Part shown: positions 1 to 9,604 of the stretch, in pieces
How the letters are laid out: the number at the start of each line of letters is the position of its first letter
Numbering within the stretch: the first letter of the stretch is position 1
From: ZC4RG29 sp032907565
GTDB taxonomy: Bacteria; Bacteroidota; Bacteroidia; Cytophagales; Cyclobacteriaceae
Direction of reading: 5' to 3'
Length of the DNA stretch: 30,572 nucleotides
Assembly: GCA_032907565.1 (NCBI GenBank)
Contig: JAJJPK010000009.1
Span: 1-30,572 of the forward strand
The notes under the pieces: generated by a model
Seen by the model: only the letters and a program-made list of their open reading frames with translations
Databases searched by the model: none
What the model was told of the DNA's origin: nothing
Translations under genes and position numbers: made by a program

Positions 1-1
1 G

Positions 2-752
2 GCGGATACAACGCTTGCCAAAGAGGATCGCTATGTGTTCGTGGTGAACGAGGCGGCAGTTCGGGGGCTCGGCTTTGCAAGCCCGGAAGAAATCCTTGGC
101 AAGCGAATAACGGTAGGTCTGGATGACATAACTGCCCCGGTCGTGGGCGTGGTAGAGGACTTTCATACAGCGTCCCTTCGCGAACCGATAGGACCGGTTG
201 TTTTGATGAATTTTCCTTCCCTGTATTTCAGTGCGGGCATTTCCGTACAGACGAGCAACCTGCAGGAGACGGTTGATTTCATACAGAAGACCTGGAGTGA
301 TATTTATCCTGAGTACTACTTCGAGTACCAATTCCTCGATGACCACATCGCGGATCTGTATCGACAGGAAGCCCGCCAGCTTGTACTGTTCAGGATATTT
401 GCTGGCATATCGATTTTCATTGGATGCCTGGGGCTATTGGGTCTCGTTTCCTTCATGGCGAATCAGAAGATGAAGGAGGTGGGTGTCCGGAAAGTATTCG
501 GCGCCACGCTGCCCAGCATTGTGTTGTTGTTTTCGAAAGAGTTTGTGCGCCTGGTCGTCATTTCATTCCGCGCCGCTGGCGTGGTATCTTATGAACCGGT
601 GGCTCGAAAACTTCGAATATCACATCGGCATCCATTGGTCGGTGTTTGCTGTCGGACTGGCAACTACGCTCATTATCGCGTTACTCACAGTCAGCTACCG
701 TTCTGTAAAAGCAGGCCTTGCCAACCCGGTAGATACACTAAGAACAGAATAA
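2..752 (+). pseudogene. FtsX/MacB-like ABC transporter permease, C-terminal part, frameshifted
   Basis: This is the C-terminal part of an FtsX-like permease whose 5' end lies before the window; the frame is open from base 2. Visible are the second periplasmic domain (VVEDFHTASLREPIGP), a membrane segment near bases 390-460, and the family loop KEVGVRKVFGAT near 475-510. Around base 569 the frame is lost. After VVISF the expected continuation APLAWYLMNRWLENF is read in another frame from base 570, and that frame ends in NPVDTLRTE at the stop codon 750-752. Compared with the two downstream paralogues (SF-AIA-VPL and AF-IVA-APL), three codons are replaced by one base, so an 8-nt deletion is the simplest reading. 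The last two membrane helices are therefore out of frame and the product is probably non-functional. A sequencing error is less likely for an 8-nt gap but is not excluded. Confidence 0.8.
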
Positions 753-771
753 GTCGGCGATGAAACGGGGT

Positions 772-882
772 ATGATCGGCAGTTATCTTAAAACCACTTT
801 TCGGCGATTCCGAAAGACGAGGGGTATGCAGGCTGTGAATACCGCAATGGCCAATCCTGTCGACTCACTCAGAAATGAATGA
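772..882 (+). pseudogene. Vestigial permease remnant (start fused to end)
   Basis: This 36-codon open frame begins like an FtsX-family permease (MIGSYLKTTFRRFRKTRG, the cytoplasmic N-terminal motif of these proteins) and after about 24 codons passes directly into the family's C-terminal signature (ANPVDSLRNE) before TGA. Intact paralogues carry about 760 residues between these two parts. It therefore looks like a permease gene reduced by one large internal deletion that happens to keep the frame. An in-frame ATG at 760 would add four codons. It sits 19 bp after permease 1 and 26 bp before permease 2. A functional small protein is unlikely because no hydrophobic segment remains. Confidence 0.72.
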
Positions 883-908
883 TTTAGCAATTCTGACACA
901 TTGATCTT

Positions 909-3304
909 ATGATCCGGAATTATCTTACGATCGCATTTAGAAACATCCGGCGCAGTCTGGGGTTTACGATAATCAATATTGCAGGGCTTGCTCTGGCCAT
1001 TACCTGTAGCATTGTCCTGTATCTGCTCATCAGCTTTGTCACGAGCTTTGACAATTATCATCCTGCAGGTGACCGGATCTACAGGATTGCCACGACATCA
1101 GACTTTGGTAAGGCCGAATTCGATCACACACCAGGCGTGCCGGCACCCTTGCCAGGCGCACTACGAAGCGACATAGCGGGCATAGAATCGGTACTGTTTA
1201 TCTCGGGAAAGTGGACGGCGTTGGTCAGCGTAGAGGAAGCGGGCGAGCGACGCATGTTTGAAGAGGAGACCAGTATTGCCTATACCGACTCAACGTATTT
1301 TGGATTTTTCAAGCGAGACCTTGTCGCGGGTGACGCGACGCTGGCACAACCGAACCAGGCGGTCATATCCGAAAAATGGGCCAAAAAGTATTTCGGTGAC
1401 AAAGATCCGATCGGCAAGACCATCCGCATTGACAACGTGCAGGATTTCGTAATCACGGGGATAATGGAAGACTATCCTGCAAATACCAGTTTTCCATTCG
1501 AGCTCCTGATGTCATATGAGACGATCAGAATGCAAAAGGAGGCCGCTGAAAGATCGATGCGGGATGGTATAATGTCTGGAGCGATGATCAGTGCTACATC
1601 AAACTTTCTCCTGGCGGAAACCCCGCGAACGTCGAAGCACAGTTGGCGGACTTTACAAAAAAGTACAGCGGTGAGGAAGACGCCCGCCACATGAAGCGGT
1701 GGCTTCAGCCGTTAAAGGATGTCAAGCACGATACACGATTGTCTAACTACCGCCACCGCACTGTGGGCCGCGAATCGATTTGGGCTATGGGTGCGATTAT
1801 GGTTTTCCTTCTGGTTACGGGGTGCATCAACTTCATTAACCTGTCGACGGCAGTCGCTGTTCGCAGGTCGAAGGAGGTTGGCATTCGCAAGGTGCTTGGC
1901 GGTCAACGCGGCCAGCTGGTTTTCCAGTATCTCAGCGAAACCGCGGTGGTGACGCTTATCGCGATCGTGGTGTCGGCGGGTCTCGCGGAACTCGTCCTGA
2001 TGAAACTCAATTCGTTTCAGGAACTTGACCTCCATATCGATTTGAGTTCGCCGTCGTTCTGGGGATTCATTATTACCATCTGGATCACGGTCAGTCTGAT
2101 TTCCGGGCTGTACCCCTCTTTTCTGCTCTCGGGGTTTAGTCCTGCCGTTGCCCTCACGAACAAGCTCACCAATCGTAGCTCGGGTGGATTCACGCTGCGC
2201 AGGGCCCTGGTTGTCTTTCAGTTTGTCATTTCCCAGTTTCTGATCATCGGGACGGTCGTTTTGCTCTCGCAGATGAACTACTTCAATACCAAGGATCTCG
2301 GGTTCTCCAAAGAGGCGATTGTTACCATTCCGATTCCCCAACGGGATAACCTCACTGCAAAAGCTGCTTTGTTTGCTGAGGTACGTAGTCTCCCCGGTGT
2401 GGAAAGCGCGAGCCTTTGCAGCGCGCCGCCATCCAGCGGTGCGGTTAACGTTTCAAGTTTTGAGGTCGATGGCATCGAACGGACGAATAGTGCCGCCCAC
2501 ATCAAGGCGGCCGACTGGGTATACCTTGACTTGTTCGATATCGACCTGCTCGCAGGGAGACCGTTTGACGACATCGATACTGCAAATGCGTGGCTTGTCA
2601 ATGAGCAATTTGTAAGATGGTTCAATATGGAACCGGAGGAAATCCTGGGCCGGAACCTGCGCATGTGGGGACGGACGCTTCCGATAGTTGGGGTAGTTCG
2701 CGACTTCCATACTATGTCACTGGAGCGCCCTATTGAACCCACCATTCTCTGGAAAAATCCAGCCGGATATCGGAATCTGGCAGTAAAAATTCGTCCTGGA
2801 CAGTTCAATAAAACTATCGATGACATCGAAAGGGCGTGGTCAGCACTTTATCCTGATTTTCTGTTCAGCTATGAATTCCTCGAGGAAGAGATCGCGAACT
2901 TCTACCGGGACACACGGCGGATGTCGGTTCTGTTGATCCTATTCTCCGGTGTCGCGATTTTCATCAGTTGCCTGGGCCTGTACGGACTGGTTTCATACAT
3001 CGCCACAACAAAGGAACGGGAGATCGGTGTGCGCAAAGTATTCGGTGCAAGTACCCGGCAGATTGCCTATATCTTCTCCCGCGAGTTTGTACTGCTTGTT
3101 GTCCTTGCCTTTATCGTCGCAGCTCCGCTGTCTGGTTATGTTATGGAGCGTTGGCTCCAAAACTTTGCATATCGCGTTTCGCTGGAATGGTTCATGTTTG
3201 CCGCGGGTGTCGGAGTCACGCTGGTAATCGCGACCGTGGCCGTGGGCTATCGCTCCCTGCGCGCCGCTTCGGCACGGCCCGCCGACGTATTGCGGAATGA
3301 ATAG
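909..3304 (+). pseudogene. FtsX/MacB-like ABC transporter permease, single frameshift
   Basis: This is a near full-length (about 798-codon) permease of the family with two MacB-like periplasmic domains and about eight membrane helices. It starts MIRNYLTIAFRNIRR, with the first helix at about residues 18-40. From about base 1611 the homologous reading moves to another frame: frame one reads SNFLLAE and then unrelated residues, while the other frame reads PGGNPANVEAQLADF and continues without a break to ADVLRNE at 3304. Adding one C in the CTCCT stretch at 1608-1612 restores FLPGGNPANVEAQL, so a 1-nt deletion is the simplest explanation. It may be a real mutation or a base-calling error. The family loops KEVGIRKVLGGQRG and REIGVRKVFGAS are intact. 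No ATPase partner is encoded in the window. Confidence 0.82.
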
Positions 3305-3334
3305 CCGTAAAGCGGCCAAAGGCCTGCTTTACGG
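3305..3334 (+). repeat. 30-bp hairpin element, copy 1
   Basis: The arms CCGTAAAGCGGCC and GGCCTGCTTTACGG pair over 13 bp with one bulged A around the loop AAA. The element starts at the base after the TAG stop of permease 2. No T-run follows, so it is not a textbook rho-independent terminator. Two other copies occur at 9151-9180 (inverted) and 9605-9634. Confidence 0.8.
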
Positions 3335-3357
3335 GGCTACACTTAAGAGAAGAAATT

Positions 3358-5802
3358 ATGCTAAGAAATTATATAACCATCGCTGTTCGAAATCTCCTCC
3401 GCAACCGGTATTTCACGGCAATTAACATATTGGGTTTGGCCATTGGCCTGGGGTCGTGCATCCTGATCTTTTCCTATGTAAAGCATCAGCTCAGCTTCGA
3501 TAGTGACCATCCCCACGCGGACCGCGTGTACCGCGTGAACCAAACGGCCATCTGGACGCCGGAGGGTGGGATTATGAGTTCCACCAGTCTTCCTTTGGCC
3601 TACACGTTGAAAAGGGAATTTCCGGAGGTAGAGGATGCCACACGCATCAACACGCCGATGCCGCAGCTGGTCCGCTATGATGCCGGCGGGGGAGAGGTAA
3701 CGGCGTTTTTCGAGAGGTCGATTTTGGCGGCGGATTCCAATTTCTTTTCCTTCTTTGCTTTCCCTTTGCGCGAAGGTAACCCCGAGACGGCTTTACACGG
3801 CGTAAATAAAGTGGTGCTATCGGCAGAAGCTGCAGAGAAATTTTTTGGCGACGAGCCTGCACTTGGAAAAACGTTGCTGATAGGCGACGATCGCATCCCG
3901 ATAGAGGTAAGCGGAGTTACCGAGAAGCAGCCGGAGAACATACACTTCCATTTTGACTACCTGCTCTCGATGTACACGAACCCCGCGATCCGGGAGTTTG
4001 AGTGGAGTTGGATATGGACACAGGTGGTGACGTACATCCGACTTAAGCCCGGAACGGATCCAATGGCACTCGAGAAAAAATTTGAGACACTGGCATCGCG
4101 ACATGTTGCGCCGACATTCGCGCGGTTCGGTATCGCCTACGAAGACTTCATACGGGGAAAGGATGGTTGGAATTTCTACCTCCAGCCCCTGCGTGATGTG
4201 TATTTATACTCCACTAAGATCGGAAACCGGGTGGGCGTGATCGGTGACATACGGTATGTCTACATTTTCAGTGCGGTGGGCGTGTTCGTCATGTTGCTGG
4301 CTATTATCAATTTTGTAAACCTCGCGACCGCACGGTCTGGAAGCCGCAGTAAGGAAATAGGGGTAAAAAAAGTGTTGGGTGCGCGCCGTGGAGCGATGGT
4401 GACGCAATTCCAATTGGAGAGTATTGTGCTCACCCTTCTTGCGGGCGTACTGAGCCTGGGTATTGTCGAGCTGCTTCGGCTTGCCGTTGCCCGCGGCCTC
4501 GGGTTGGAAATCCCTTTCCTGTCCGTTTGGGGAGCCGATGCGCTGTGGTTTTTTCCTTTGCTTATCCTCGGTGTGGGCATGCTCGCCGGGGCGTATCCAG
4601 CCTTTTACCTGACAAACCTCGAACCCGTCAGGGTGCTTAAGGGAAAGATGACCGGTGGCCAGGGACGATCGGGCTTGCGAAATGCACTTGTGGTTGTGCA
4701 GTTCGCCATCGCCATCGGATTTATTGTTGCCACGATAGTCGTGTACCAGCAACTCGATTACGTGAAGCGCGTTGACCTGGGTTTCAACCAGGAAAACGTG
4801 CTGGTTGTGAATCACGCAGACAAACTCGGCGAACGGATAGATATCTTTCGCGAGAAGGCGTCGGCCATGAATGGCGTCGTCAGCGCCTCAATTGCCATGG
4901 ACGTACCGGGACGCGTTCCCCTGGAAGACATATTTATGCGGGAAGGAAGCGAGGAAAAGTATCCTGTGGCGCTTATGCAGATGGATGAGTATTTCCTGGA
5001 GACGCTGGATATGGAGCTCGTCGCCGGATCGGGATTCGCGGAAAACGATGAGTCGGACAAGCAGAAGGTGCTCATCAATGAAACCGCTGCCCGGCTTTTC
5101 GGTTGGGAACCAGAGGCTGCCGTAGGCGAGATGATCAGCTATATGGGCGACGAGATGACGCCGAAAGAGGTTAAAGGCGTAATCCGGGACTTTCATTTTC
5201 AGACGCTCAGGGCAAGCATTAGCCCGGCAATTTTTTATCACACTAACACCAAAACCTGGAACGACAATCGCATTGTGGCGCTGAAGATCACAGGGGAAGG
5301 CGTGAGTCGGCTCATCGCGGAACTCCAGGATACCTGGAACGAACTCATTCACGATGCGCCTTTCGAGTACAGCTTCCTGCGCGAAGAATGGGCGCGAAAG
5401 TATCAGCAGGACGAAAAGCTGGGTGGAATGTTTACTCTGTTCACCGGTTTGTCGTTGCTCATAGCAATGATCGGTATGGTCGGGCTCGTGACCTATTCGG
5501 CTGAACAACGAAGGAAGGAGATCGGTATCCGAAAATCGCTCGGCGCCACAGCGACGCAAATGGTGCTTCTCCTAAACGGGAACTTCACAAAACTCATCCT
5601 GATCTCCTTCGCCATTGCCGTCCCGCTCTCGTGGTATGCCATGCACCGATGGCTGCAACAGTTTACCTATAAGGTCGACATCAGCGTCTGGGTGTATGGC
5701 ATTGCCGGCATAGCGATCATCCTTCTCACATGGATCACTGTCAGTTATCAATCCATTCGCGCAGCACTGACAAATCCCGCCGAAGTGCTAAAGGAGGAAT
5801 AG
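3358..5802 (+). CDS. FtsX/MacB-like ABC transporter permease, intact
   Basis: This 814-aa inner-membrane protein is the only undamaged member of the cluster. Hydrophobicity read by eye suggests eight helices near residues 20-41, 302-324, 353-375, 394-417, 442-465, 691-715, 746-766 and 778-798. Two large periplasmic domains of the MacB_PCD type lie between helices 1 and 2 and between helices 5 and 6. The cytoplasmic loops KEIGVKKVLGARR (about 331-345) and KEIGIRKSLGATATQ (about 719-735) are the family's coupling signature. Such proteins normally work with an ATPase of the MacB/LolD type as a mechanotransmission or efflux complex. No ATPase gene is present here, so a distant partner is inferred. 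The ATG start at 3358 gives the standard N-terminus MLRNYITIAVRNLLRN. The gene follows permease 2 by 53 bp, separated by hairpin copy 1. Confidence 0.93.
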   Translation: MLRNYITIAVRNLLRNRYFTAINILGLAIGLGSCILIFSYVKHQLSFDSDHPHADRVYRVNQTAIWTPEGGIMSSTSLPLAYTLKREFPEVEDATRINTPMPQLVRYDAGGGEVTAFFERSILAADSNFFSFFAFPLREGNPETALHGVNKVVLSAEAAEKFFGDEPALGKTLLIGDDRIPIEVSGVTEKQPENIHFHFDYLLSMYTNPAIREFEWSWIWTQVVTYIRLKPGTDPMALEKKFETLASRHVAPTFARFGIAYEDFIRGKDGWNFYLQPLRDVYLYSTKIGNRVGVIGDIRYVYIFSAVGVFVMLLAIINFVNLATARSGSRSKEIGVKKVLGARRGAMVTQFQLESIVLTLLAGVLSLGIVELLRLAVARGLGLEIPFLSVWGADALWFFPLLILGVGMLAGAYPAFYLTNLEPVRVLKGKMTGGQGRSGLRNALVVVQFAIAIGFIVATIVVYQQLDYVKRVDLGFNQENVLVVNHADKLGERIDIFREKASAMNGVVSASIAMDVPGRVPLEDIFMREGSEEKYPVALMQMDEYFLETLDMELVAGSGFAENDESDKQKVLINETAARLFGWEPEAAVGEMISYMGDEMTPKEVKGVIRDFHFQTLRASISPAIFYHTNTKTWNDNRIVALKITGEGVSRLIAELQDTWNELIHDAPFEYSFLREEWARKYQQDEKLGGMFTLFTGLSLLIAMIGMVGLVTYSAEQRRKEIGIRKSLGATATQMVLLLNGNFTKLILISFAIAVPLSWYAMHRWLQQFTYKVDISVWVYGIAGIAIILLTWITVSYQSIRAALTNPAEVLKEE

Positions 5803-5874
5803 GTGCGGTAGAAGATGCATATTCTTGTTTCCTTATTCCCGCATTCCTCCTAAATTCGGGAAACAACCCCGCCT

Positions 5875-7506
5875 ATGATCTGTAGATTGATGATTGTGGT
5901 GTTTGCCAGCATGGCCACTATGCCGGCATTTGCACAGGAGGCCTTTTCGTCCAACCTTCCCATCGTGATCATCGACACCCACGGTCAGACTATCCTGGAT
6001 GACCCCAAGATTATGGCCGACATGAAAATCATCGACAACGGCCCGGGGATGATCAATAAAATCGACGATCCTGCCAACGATTACGACGGAAAGATCGGGA
6101 TTGAAATCCGTGGCTCGACTTCACAGATGTTTCCCAAGAAACAATACGGCATTGAACTATGGGACGAGGAAGGTGAAGGTATCGACGCTCCTATTCTCGG
6201 CATGCCCGAGGAGGAAGACTGGGTGCTTTTCGCTCCATATAACGACAAGGCGCTCATTCGCGACGCATTGTCTTACAAGCTTGGCCGCGACATGGGTCAG
6301 TATGCCTCCAGGCAACGCTTTTGTGAAGTTGTGATCAACGGCGAATACATGGGCTTGTTCGTGTTCTTCGAGAAAGTGAAACGCGACAGCAAACGCGTCG
6401 ACATCGCCAAACTTGATCCCGACGAAATCAGCGGAGATGACCTCACAGGAGGCTATTTGTTTAAGATAGACAAGTTTACCGGCAGCGGGGGCGATGGTTG
6501 GGAATCAAAACATCCTCCTTTGTATCGATCCGGTAACCAGACCATATTTTTTCAGTACGAAGATCCGGATGCGGAGGACATCGTGCCCGAACAGAAGCAG
6601 TACATCAAATCGTTCATGGACGAATTCGAGGATGTGCTGGCGAGTGAAAACTATAATCACCCGACCCAGGGCTACGCGAAATACATCGACGTTGAATCTT
6701 TCGTCGATTACTATCTCATCAATGAACTTACTAAGAATGTTGACGCGTACCGACTGAGTACGTTCATGCACAAGCAGCGCGACTCCGACGGAGGAAAACT
6801 CCGGATGGGGCCTATTTGGGATTACAACCTGGCTTTTGGCAACGTCGACTACTGCCTTGAGGGAAACCCGGAAGGTTTTGTGACGTCGTTTAACTCCGTG
6901 TGTCCCGACGACTTCTGGCTGATACCCTTCTGGTGGTCGCGGTTGCTGTCTGACCCTGCCTTCAGGGTAAAACTCAATCAGCGTTGGGATGAGCTTCGCG
7001 CGGGACCGTTCAAGACAGAGACGATTCTCACCTATATCGACTCCGTTGTAACTGTCCTCGATGCAGCCCAGGAGCGTAACTTTCAGCGTTGGCCTGTATT
7101 GGGCGAATACGTGTGGCCTAACTATTATGTAGGAGAGACGTTTGAGCAGGAAGTTACCTGGCTCAAGGACTGGGTTGTTGCCCGGTTACAATGGCTGGAT
7201 ACATACCTTCCGGGAATCGTGACAGCCGTTCCCGAAAGGTTGACTGTTACCGTTCATCCGCGGGTATTTCCTAATCCCTTTCAGGAGTCGCTTACCCTTG
7301 AATACACCCTCGAACGTCCCGGCCAGGTTTCCGTTGAACTCGTGGACATCACCGGTCGCAGCGTAGGTGTCTATTCCCAAGGCTATCTCGGGCCCGGCCA
7401 TTATCGCCTTATCCTGGACACGTCGGACTATCCCGCCGGGATGTATCACTATGGTTTCTTTTTCAACGGTACGGAACGATTGACCGGCAAACTGATCAAA
7501 CCCTGA
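5875..7506 (+). CDS. CotH-like kinase-family secreted protein with T9SS type A sorting domain
   Basis: This 543-aa exported protein has a signal peptide at residues 1-20 (ending PAFA before Q21). The CotH-like region spans about 25-370: LPIVIIDTHG near the start, IEIRGSTSQMFPKKQYGIEL, the loop WVLFAPYNDKALIRDALSYK, and the conserved GPIWDYNLAFGN at about 313-323. CotH proteins are atypical kinase-fold proteins first known from spore coats; the substrate of this one is unknown. Residues about 460-543 form a type A secretion-system-IX sorting domain (VFPNPF, VELVDITGRSV, YPAGMYHY, GKLIKP). The protein is thus expected to cross the outer membrane and be released or anchored. The start ATG at 5875 directly precedes the signal peptide. 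A weak -7-like TAAATTCG at 5851-5858 lies upstream. Confidence 0.9.
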   Translation: MICRLMIVVFASMATMPAFAQEAFSSNLPIVIIDTHGQTILDDPKIMADMKIIDNGPGMINKIDDPANDYDGKIGIEIRGSTSQMFPKKQYGIELWDEEGEGIDAPILGMPEEEDWVLFAPYNDKALIRDALSYKLGRDMGQYASRQRFCEVVINGEYMGLFVFFEKVKRDSKRVDIAKLDPDEISGDDLTGGYLFKIDKFTGSGGDGWESKHPPLYRSGNQTIFFQYEDPDAEDIVPEQKQYIKSFMDEFEDVLASENYNHPTQGYAKYIDVESFVDYYLINELTKNVDAYRLSTFMHKQRDSDGGKLRMGPIWDYNLAFGNVDYCLEGNPEGFVTSFNSVCPDDFWLIPFWWSRLLSDPAFRVKLNQRWDELRAGPFKTETILTYIDSVVTVLDAAQERNFQRWPVLGEYVWPNYYVGETFEQEVTWLKDWVVARLQWLDTYLPGIVTAVPERLTVTVHPRVFPNPFQESLTLEYTLERPGQVSVELVDITGRSVGVYSQGYLGPGHYRLILDTSDYPAGMYHYGFFFNGTERLTGKLIKP

Positions 7507-7641
7507 TCGGGAACCGGTCTCGCCACCGCGATTGCCATGCATGAAAGCGGGGTTACCACACATCCAATAATTGTTAACTGTCGGTACAACGCTGGCTATC
7601 TTTCCCGTACTGATACCCCGGCATCGTTCAACACGCAGTCT

Positions 7642-9156
7642 ATGAAACCCATTCTGACCGTCCTTTTAGCCCTATGTCTGGGCACCACTTTGGCACAACC
7701 TCGTGTCGGCATCTTTACGCACAGCAAAGACATTGGAAATCCCCGGAACAAGGGAAGCGCAACCTTTGATGATGCGACACAGACCTATACGCTGACCGGA
7801 TCAGGCTACAACATCTGGTTTGAGCGGGACGAATTTCATTATGTCTACAATGAGCTGGGTGGTGACTTCATCATTACCGCCAACTTCCAGTTCCTCGGCC
7901 AGGGAACAGACCCGCACCGCAAGATCGGGTTGATGATCCGCGAGTCGGACGATGAAAAAGCTGCGAGCATTAACGCGACATTGCACGGAGACGGCCTGAC
8001 TGTCCTGCAGTGGCGGGAGCTGCGCGGCGCATACATGAGGGATCCTGAGGATGAAATTTTTCCTCCAAAGAACAACTACACCATACTTCAGCTGGAACGG
8101 GCAGGAAAGGAAATCATTATGCGGGCAGCTCATCCCGGTGAGCCGCTTCAGGTGATCGGTTCACACGCAATGACAGCGTTTGGTGATTCCGTGCTCGTAG
8201 GCCTTTTCATTTCGTCTCACAATCCGGACGTCGTTGAACAGGCGTTGGCCTGGAACGTTCGGATCGACCGACCTGTGGCTGATGACTATAATCCAGGACG
8301 TCAGGGGTGGCTCGGTTGCCGGTTGGAGACCATGAACGTATTCGACGGCAAGAGAAAAGTGATCTTTGAAAAGGACGGACGTTTTGAAGCACCGAACTGG
8401 ACACCCGACGGCAAGTCGCTCCTGATTAACATGGATGGCTTGCTCTATTCAATTCCCGTAAACGGTGGTGAGCTTACACAGATCAACACCGGTGCGGCAA
8501 ACCGGCTGAACAACGATCACGTCATCTCATTCAACGGCAAGTTACTTGGCGTCAGCAGTTCACACGAGACCAGGGGTTCTGCCATCTACGTGCTGCCTAT
8601 AACGGGAGGTGATCCACGTCCAGTCGTGACGGAAACGCCTTCCTACCTCCACGGCTGGGCTACTAACAATCGCGAGGTGGTTTATGTTGCTACACGCCCG
8701 GATAACCCGACATACGACATCTATCGCAAAGCTATCGATGGAAAGAGTCCGGAAATGAAACTTACCGACACAGGTCCGGGCGAACATGTCGACGGTTGCG
8801 AGTATTCCCCGGATGGCAAGTACATTTATTACAACGGAAGCGAATCGGGTACGATGCAGCTCTGGCGTATGAGACCGGACGGCACGGGCAAGGAACAGCT
8901 TACCTTCGACCAGTACAACAATTGGTTCCCGCACATTTCACCCGACAATAAATGGATTGTATACATTTCGTTCCCGCCGGATATTCCTGTTAACAGCCAC
9001 CCTTCGTACAAGCGCGTAGAGTTGAAGCTGATGCCGGTATCCGGTGGCGCGCCCAGGGTTATCGCTTACCTGTATGGCGGCCAGGGAACCATCAATGTTC
9101 CGTCGTGGTCACCTGATAGTAAGAGTATAGCGTTTGTAAGCAACTCCGGTCGGTAA
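7642..9156 (+). CDS. Secreted TolB/PD40 beta-propeller protein with N-terminal DUF1349/LamG-like region
   Basis: The ATG at 7642 is preferred because it gives a clean signal peptide (MKPILTVLLALCLGTTLAQ); the frame is open further upstream to 7537 but without a leader. The mature 504-aa precursor has a beta-sandwich-like region at about residues 25-210 (GSGYNIWFERDEFHYVY, KIGLMIRESDDEKAAS) typical of DUF1349/LamG-like carbohydrate-associated modules. TolB-type propeller repeats follow at about 225-500, with APNWTPDGKSLLINMDG, CEYSPDGKYIYYNGSE, HISPDNKWIVYISF and PSWSPDSKSIAFVSN. A periplasmic or surface location is inferred; the ligand is unknown. A possible promoter (TTG 7571-7573, TATCTTTC 7597-7604, spacing 23) is weak. 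The stop codon lies inside hairpin copy 2, so the last residues (SGR) come from the element. Confidence 0.87.
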   Translation: MKPILTVLLALCLGTTLAQPRVGIFTHSKDIGNPRNKGSATFDDATQTYTLTGSGYNIWFERDEFHYVYNELGGDFIITANFQFLGQGTDPHRKIGLMIRESDDEKAASINATLHGDGLTVLQWRELRGAYMRDPEDEIFPPKNNYTILQLERAGKEIIMRAAHPGEPLQVIGSHAMTAFGDSVLVGLFISSHNPDVVEQALAWNVRIDRPVADDYNPGRQGWLGCRLETMNVFDGKRKVIFEKDGRFEAPNWTPDGKSLLINMDGLLYSIPVNGGELTQINTGAANRLNNDHVISFNGKLLGVSSSHETRGSAIYVLPITGGDPRPVVTETPSYLHGWATNNREVVYVATRPDNPTYDIYRKAIDGKSPEMKLTDTGPGEHVDGCEYSPDGKYIYYNGSESGTMQLWRMRPDGTGKEQLTFDQYNNWFPHISPDNKWIVYISFPPDIPVNSHPSYKRVELKLMPVSGGAPRVIAYLYGGQGTINVPSWSPDSKSIAFVSNSGR

Positions 9157-9180
9157 AGCAGGCCGGTGGCCGCTTTACGG
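9151..9180 (-). repeat. 30-bp hairpin element, copy 2 (inverted)
   Basis: On the plus strand the arms are CGGTAAAGCAGGCC and GGCCGCTTTACGG with loop GGT. This is the reverse complement of copies 1 and 3 apart from one base in the outer arm and the loop. It supplies the TAA stop (9154-9156) of the propeller gene. The downstream flank GTGTTGAAGTG (9184-9194) is the exact reverse complement of the flank of copy 3 (9584-9594). Confidence 0.82.
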
Positions 9181-9221
9181 TTAGTGTTGAAGTGGGTGAT
9201 TCCTTATGATGGTGCGAGCGT

Positions 9222-9551
9222 TTATTTTTTCTTCTCCTTCTTCTTCAACACTTCACTATGAGCTGTTTCCAACGCATCAAGCATTAGTTCACGTGGAATC
9301 TTCTCAAGTTCAAAAGTAGTCCATCCCTGCTGGCCGAACTTGTTGGGAACGGGGTAGATTGCGGACTTGTCGTATTGGCAAAAGAGTTTCTGATCTTTCG
9401 GACTAAGCTTCAGATTTGCCTTTGCCGTCGGTTCATGAAGGCTCGCGAAGATGCGTTTACCTGTCACCTTATAAGCCAACCGCTCAAAATGAGGCCCCTC
9501 CTCCGTACCAGGAAAGGACAAAGCAAGTTCCTTGAATTCCGCTACTGTCAT
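9222..9551 (-). CDS. MmcQ/YjbR-family protein
   Basis: This 109-aa protein begins MTVAEFKELALSFPGTEEG, the usual N-terminus of the MmcQ/YjbR family, and contains HFERLAYKVTGKRIFASLH, the core of the CyaY-like fold, and the conserved LKLSPKDQKLFCQ and PNKFGQQGWTTFEL. A TTG two codons upstream (9557) is possible, but ATG at 9551 fits the family. The C-terminus is a lysine-rich tail (VLKKKEKKK). Members are often called DNA-binding proteins, but the cellular role is not established. The gene lies downstream of smc on the same strand, 101 bp away, and is enclosed by the inverted hairpin pair at 9151-9194 and 9584-9634. Confidence 0.9.
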   Translation of the reverse strand: MTVAEFKELALSFPGTEEGPHFERLAYKVTGKRIFASLHEPTAKANLKLSPKDQKLFCQYDKSAIYPVPNKFGQQGWTTFELEKIPRELMLDALETAHSEVLKKKEKKK

Positions 9552-9604
9552 CTCCAATCAGAGTATGATCTCACCCCGCTAGTCACTTCAACACACCAAT
9601 ACTA

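Noticed and set aside
1600..1660. Programmed ribosomal frameshift in permease 2
   Set aside because: Homology in the second frame already begins at about 1610, upstream of the A-run at 1658-1663, and no slippery heptamer in the right phase is present near 1610. The other family member is unshifted.
3305..3334. Rho-independent terminator
   Set aside because: The hairpin is strong but is followed by GGCTACACTT rather than a T-run, and inverted copies occur elsewhere.
5839..5864. Operator palindrome TTCCCG / CGGGAA before the CotH gene
   Set aside because: Only six base pairs separated by 15 nt; expected by chance at this length and not repeated in the window.
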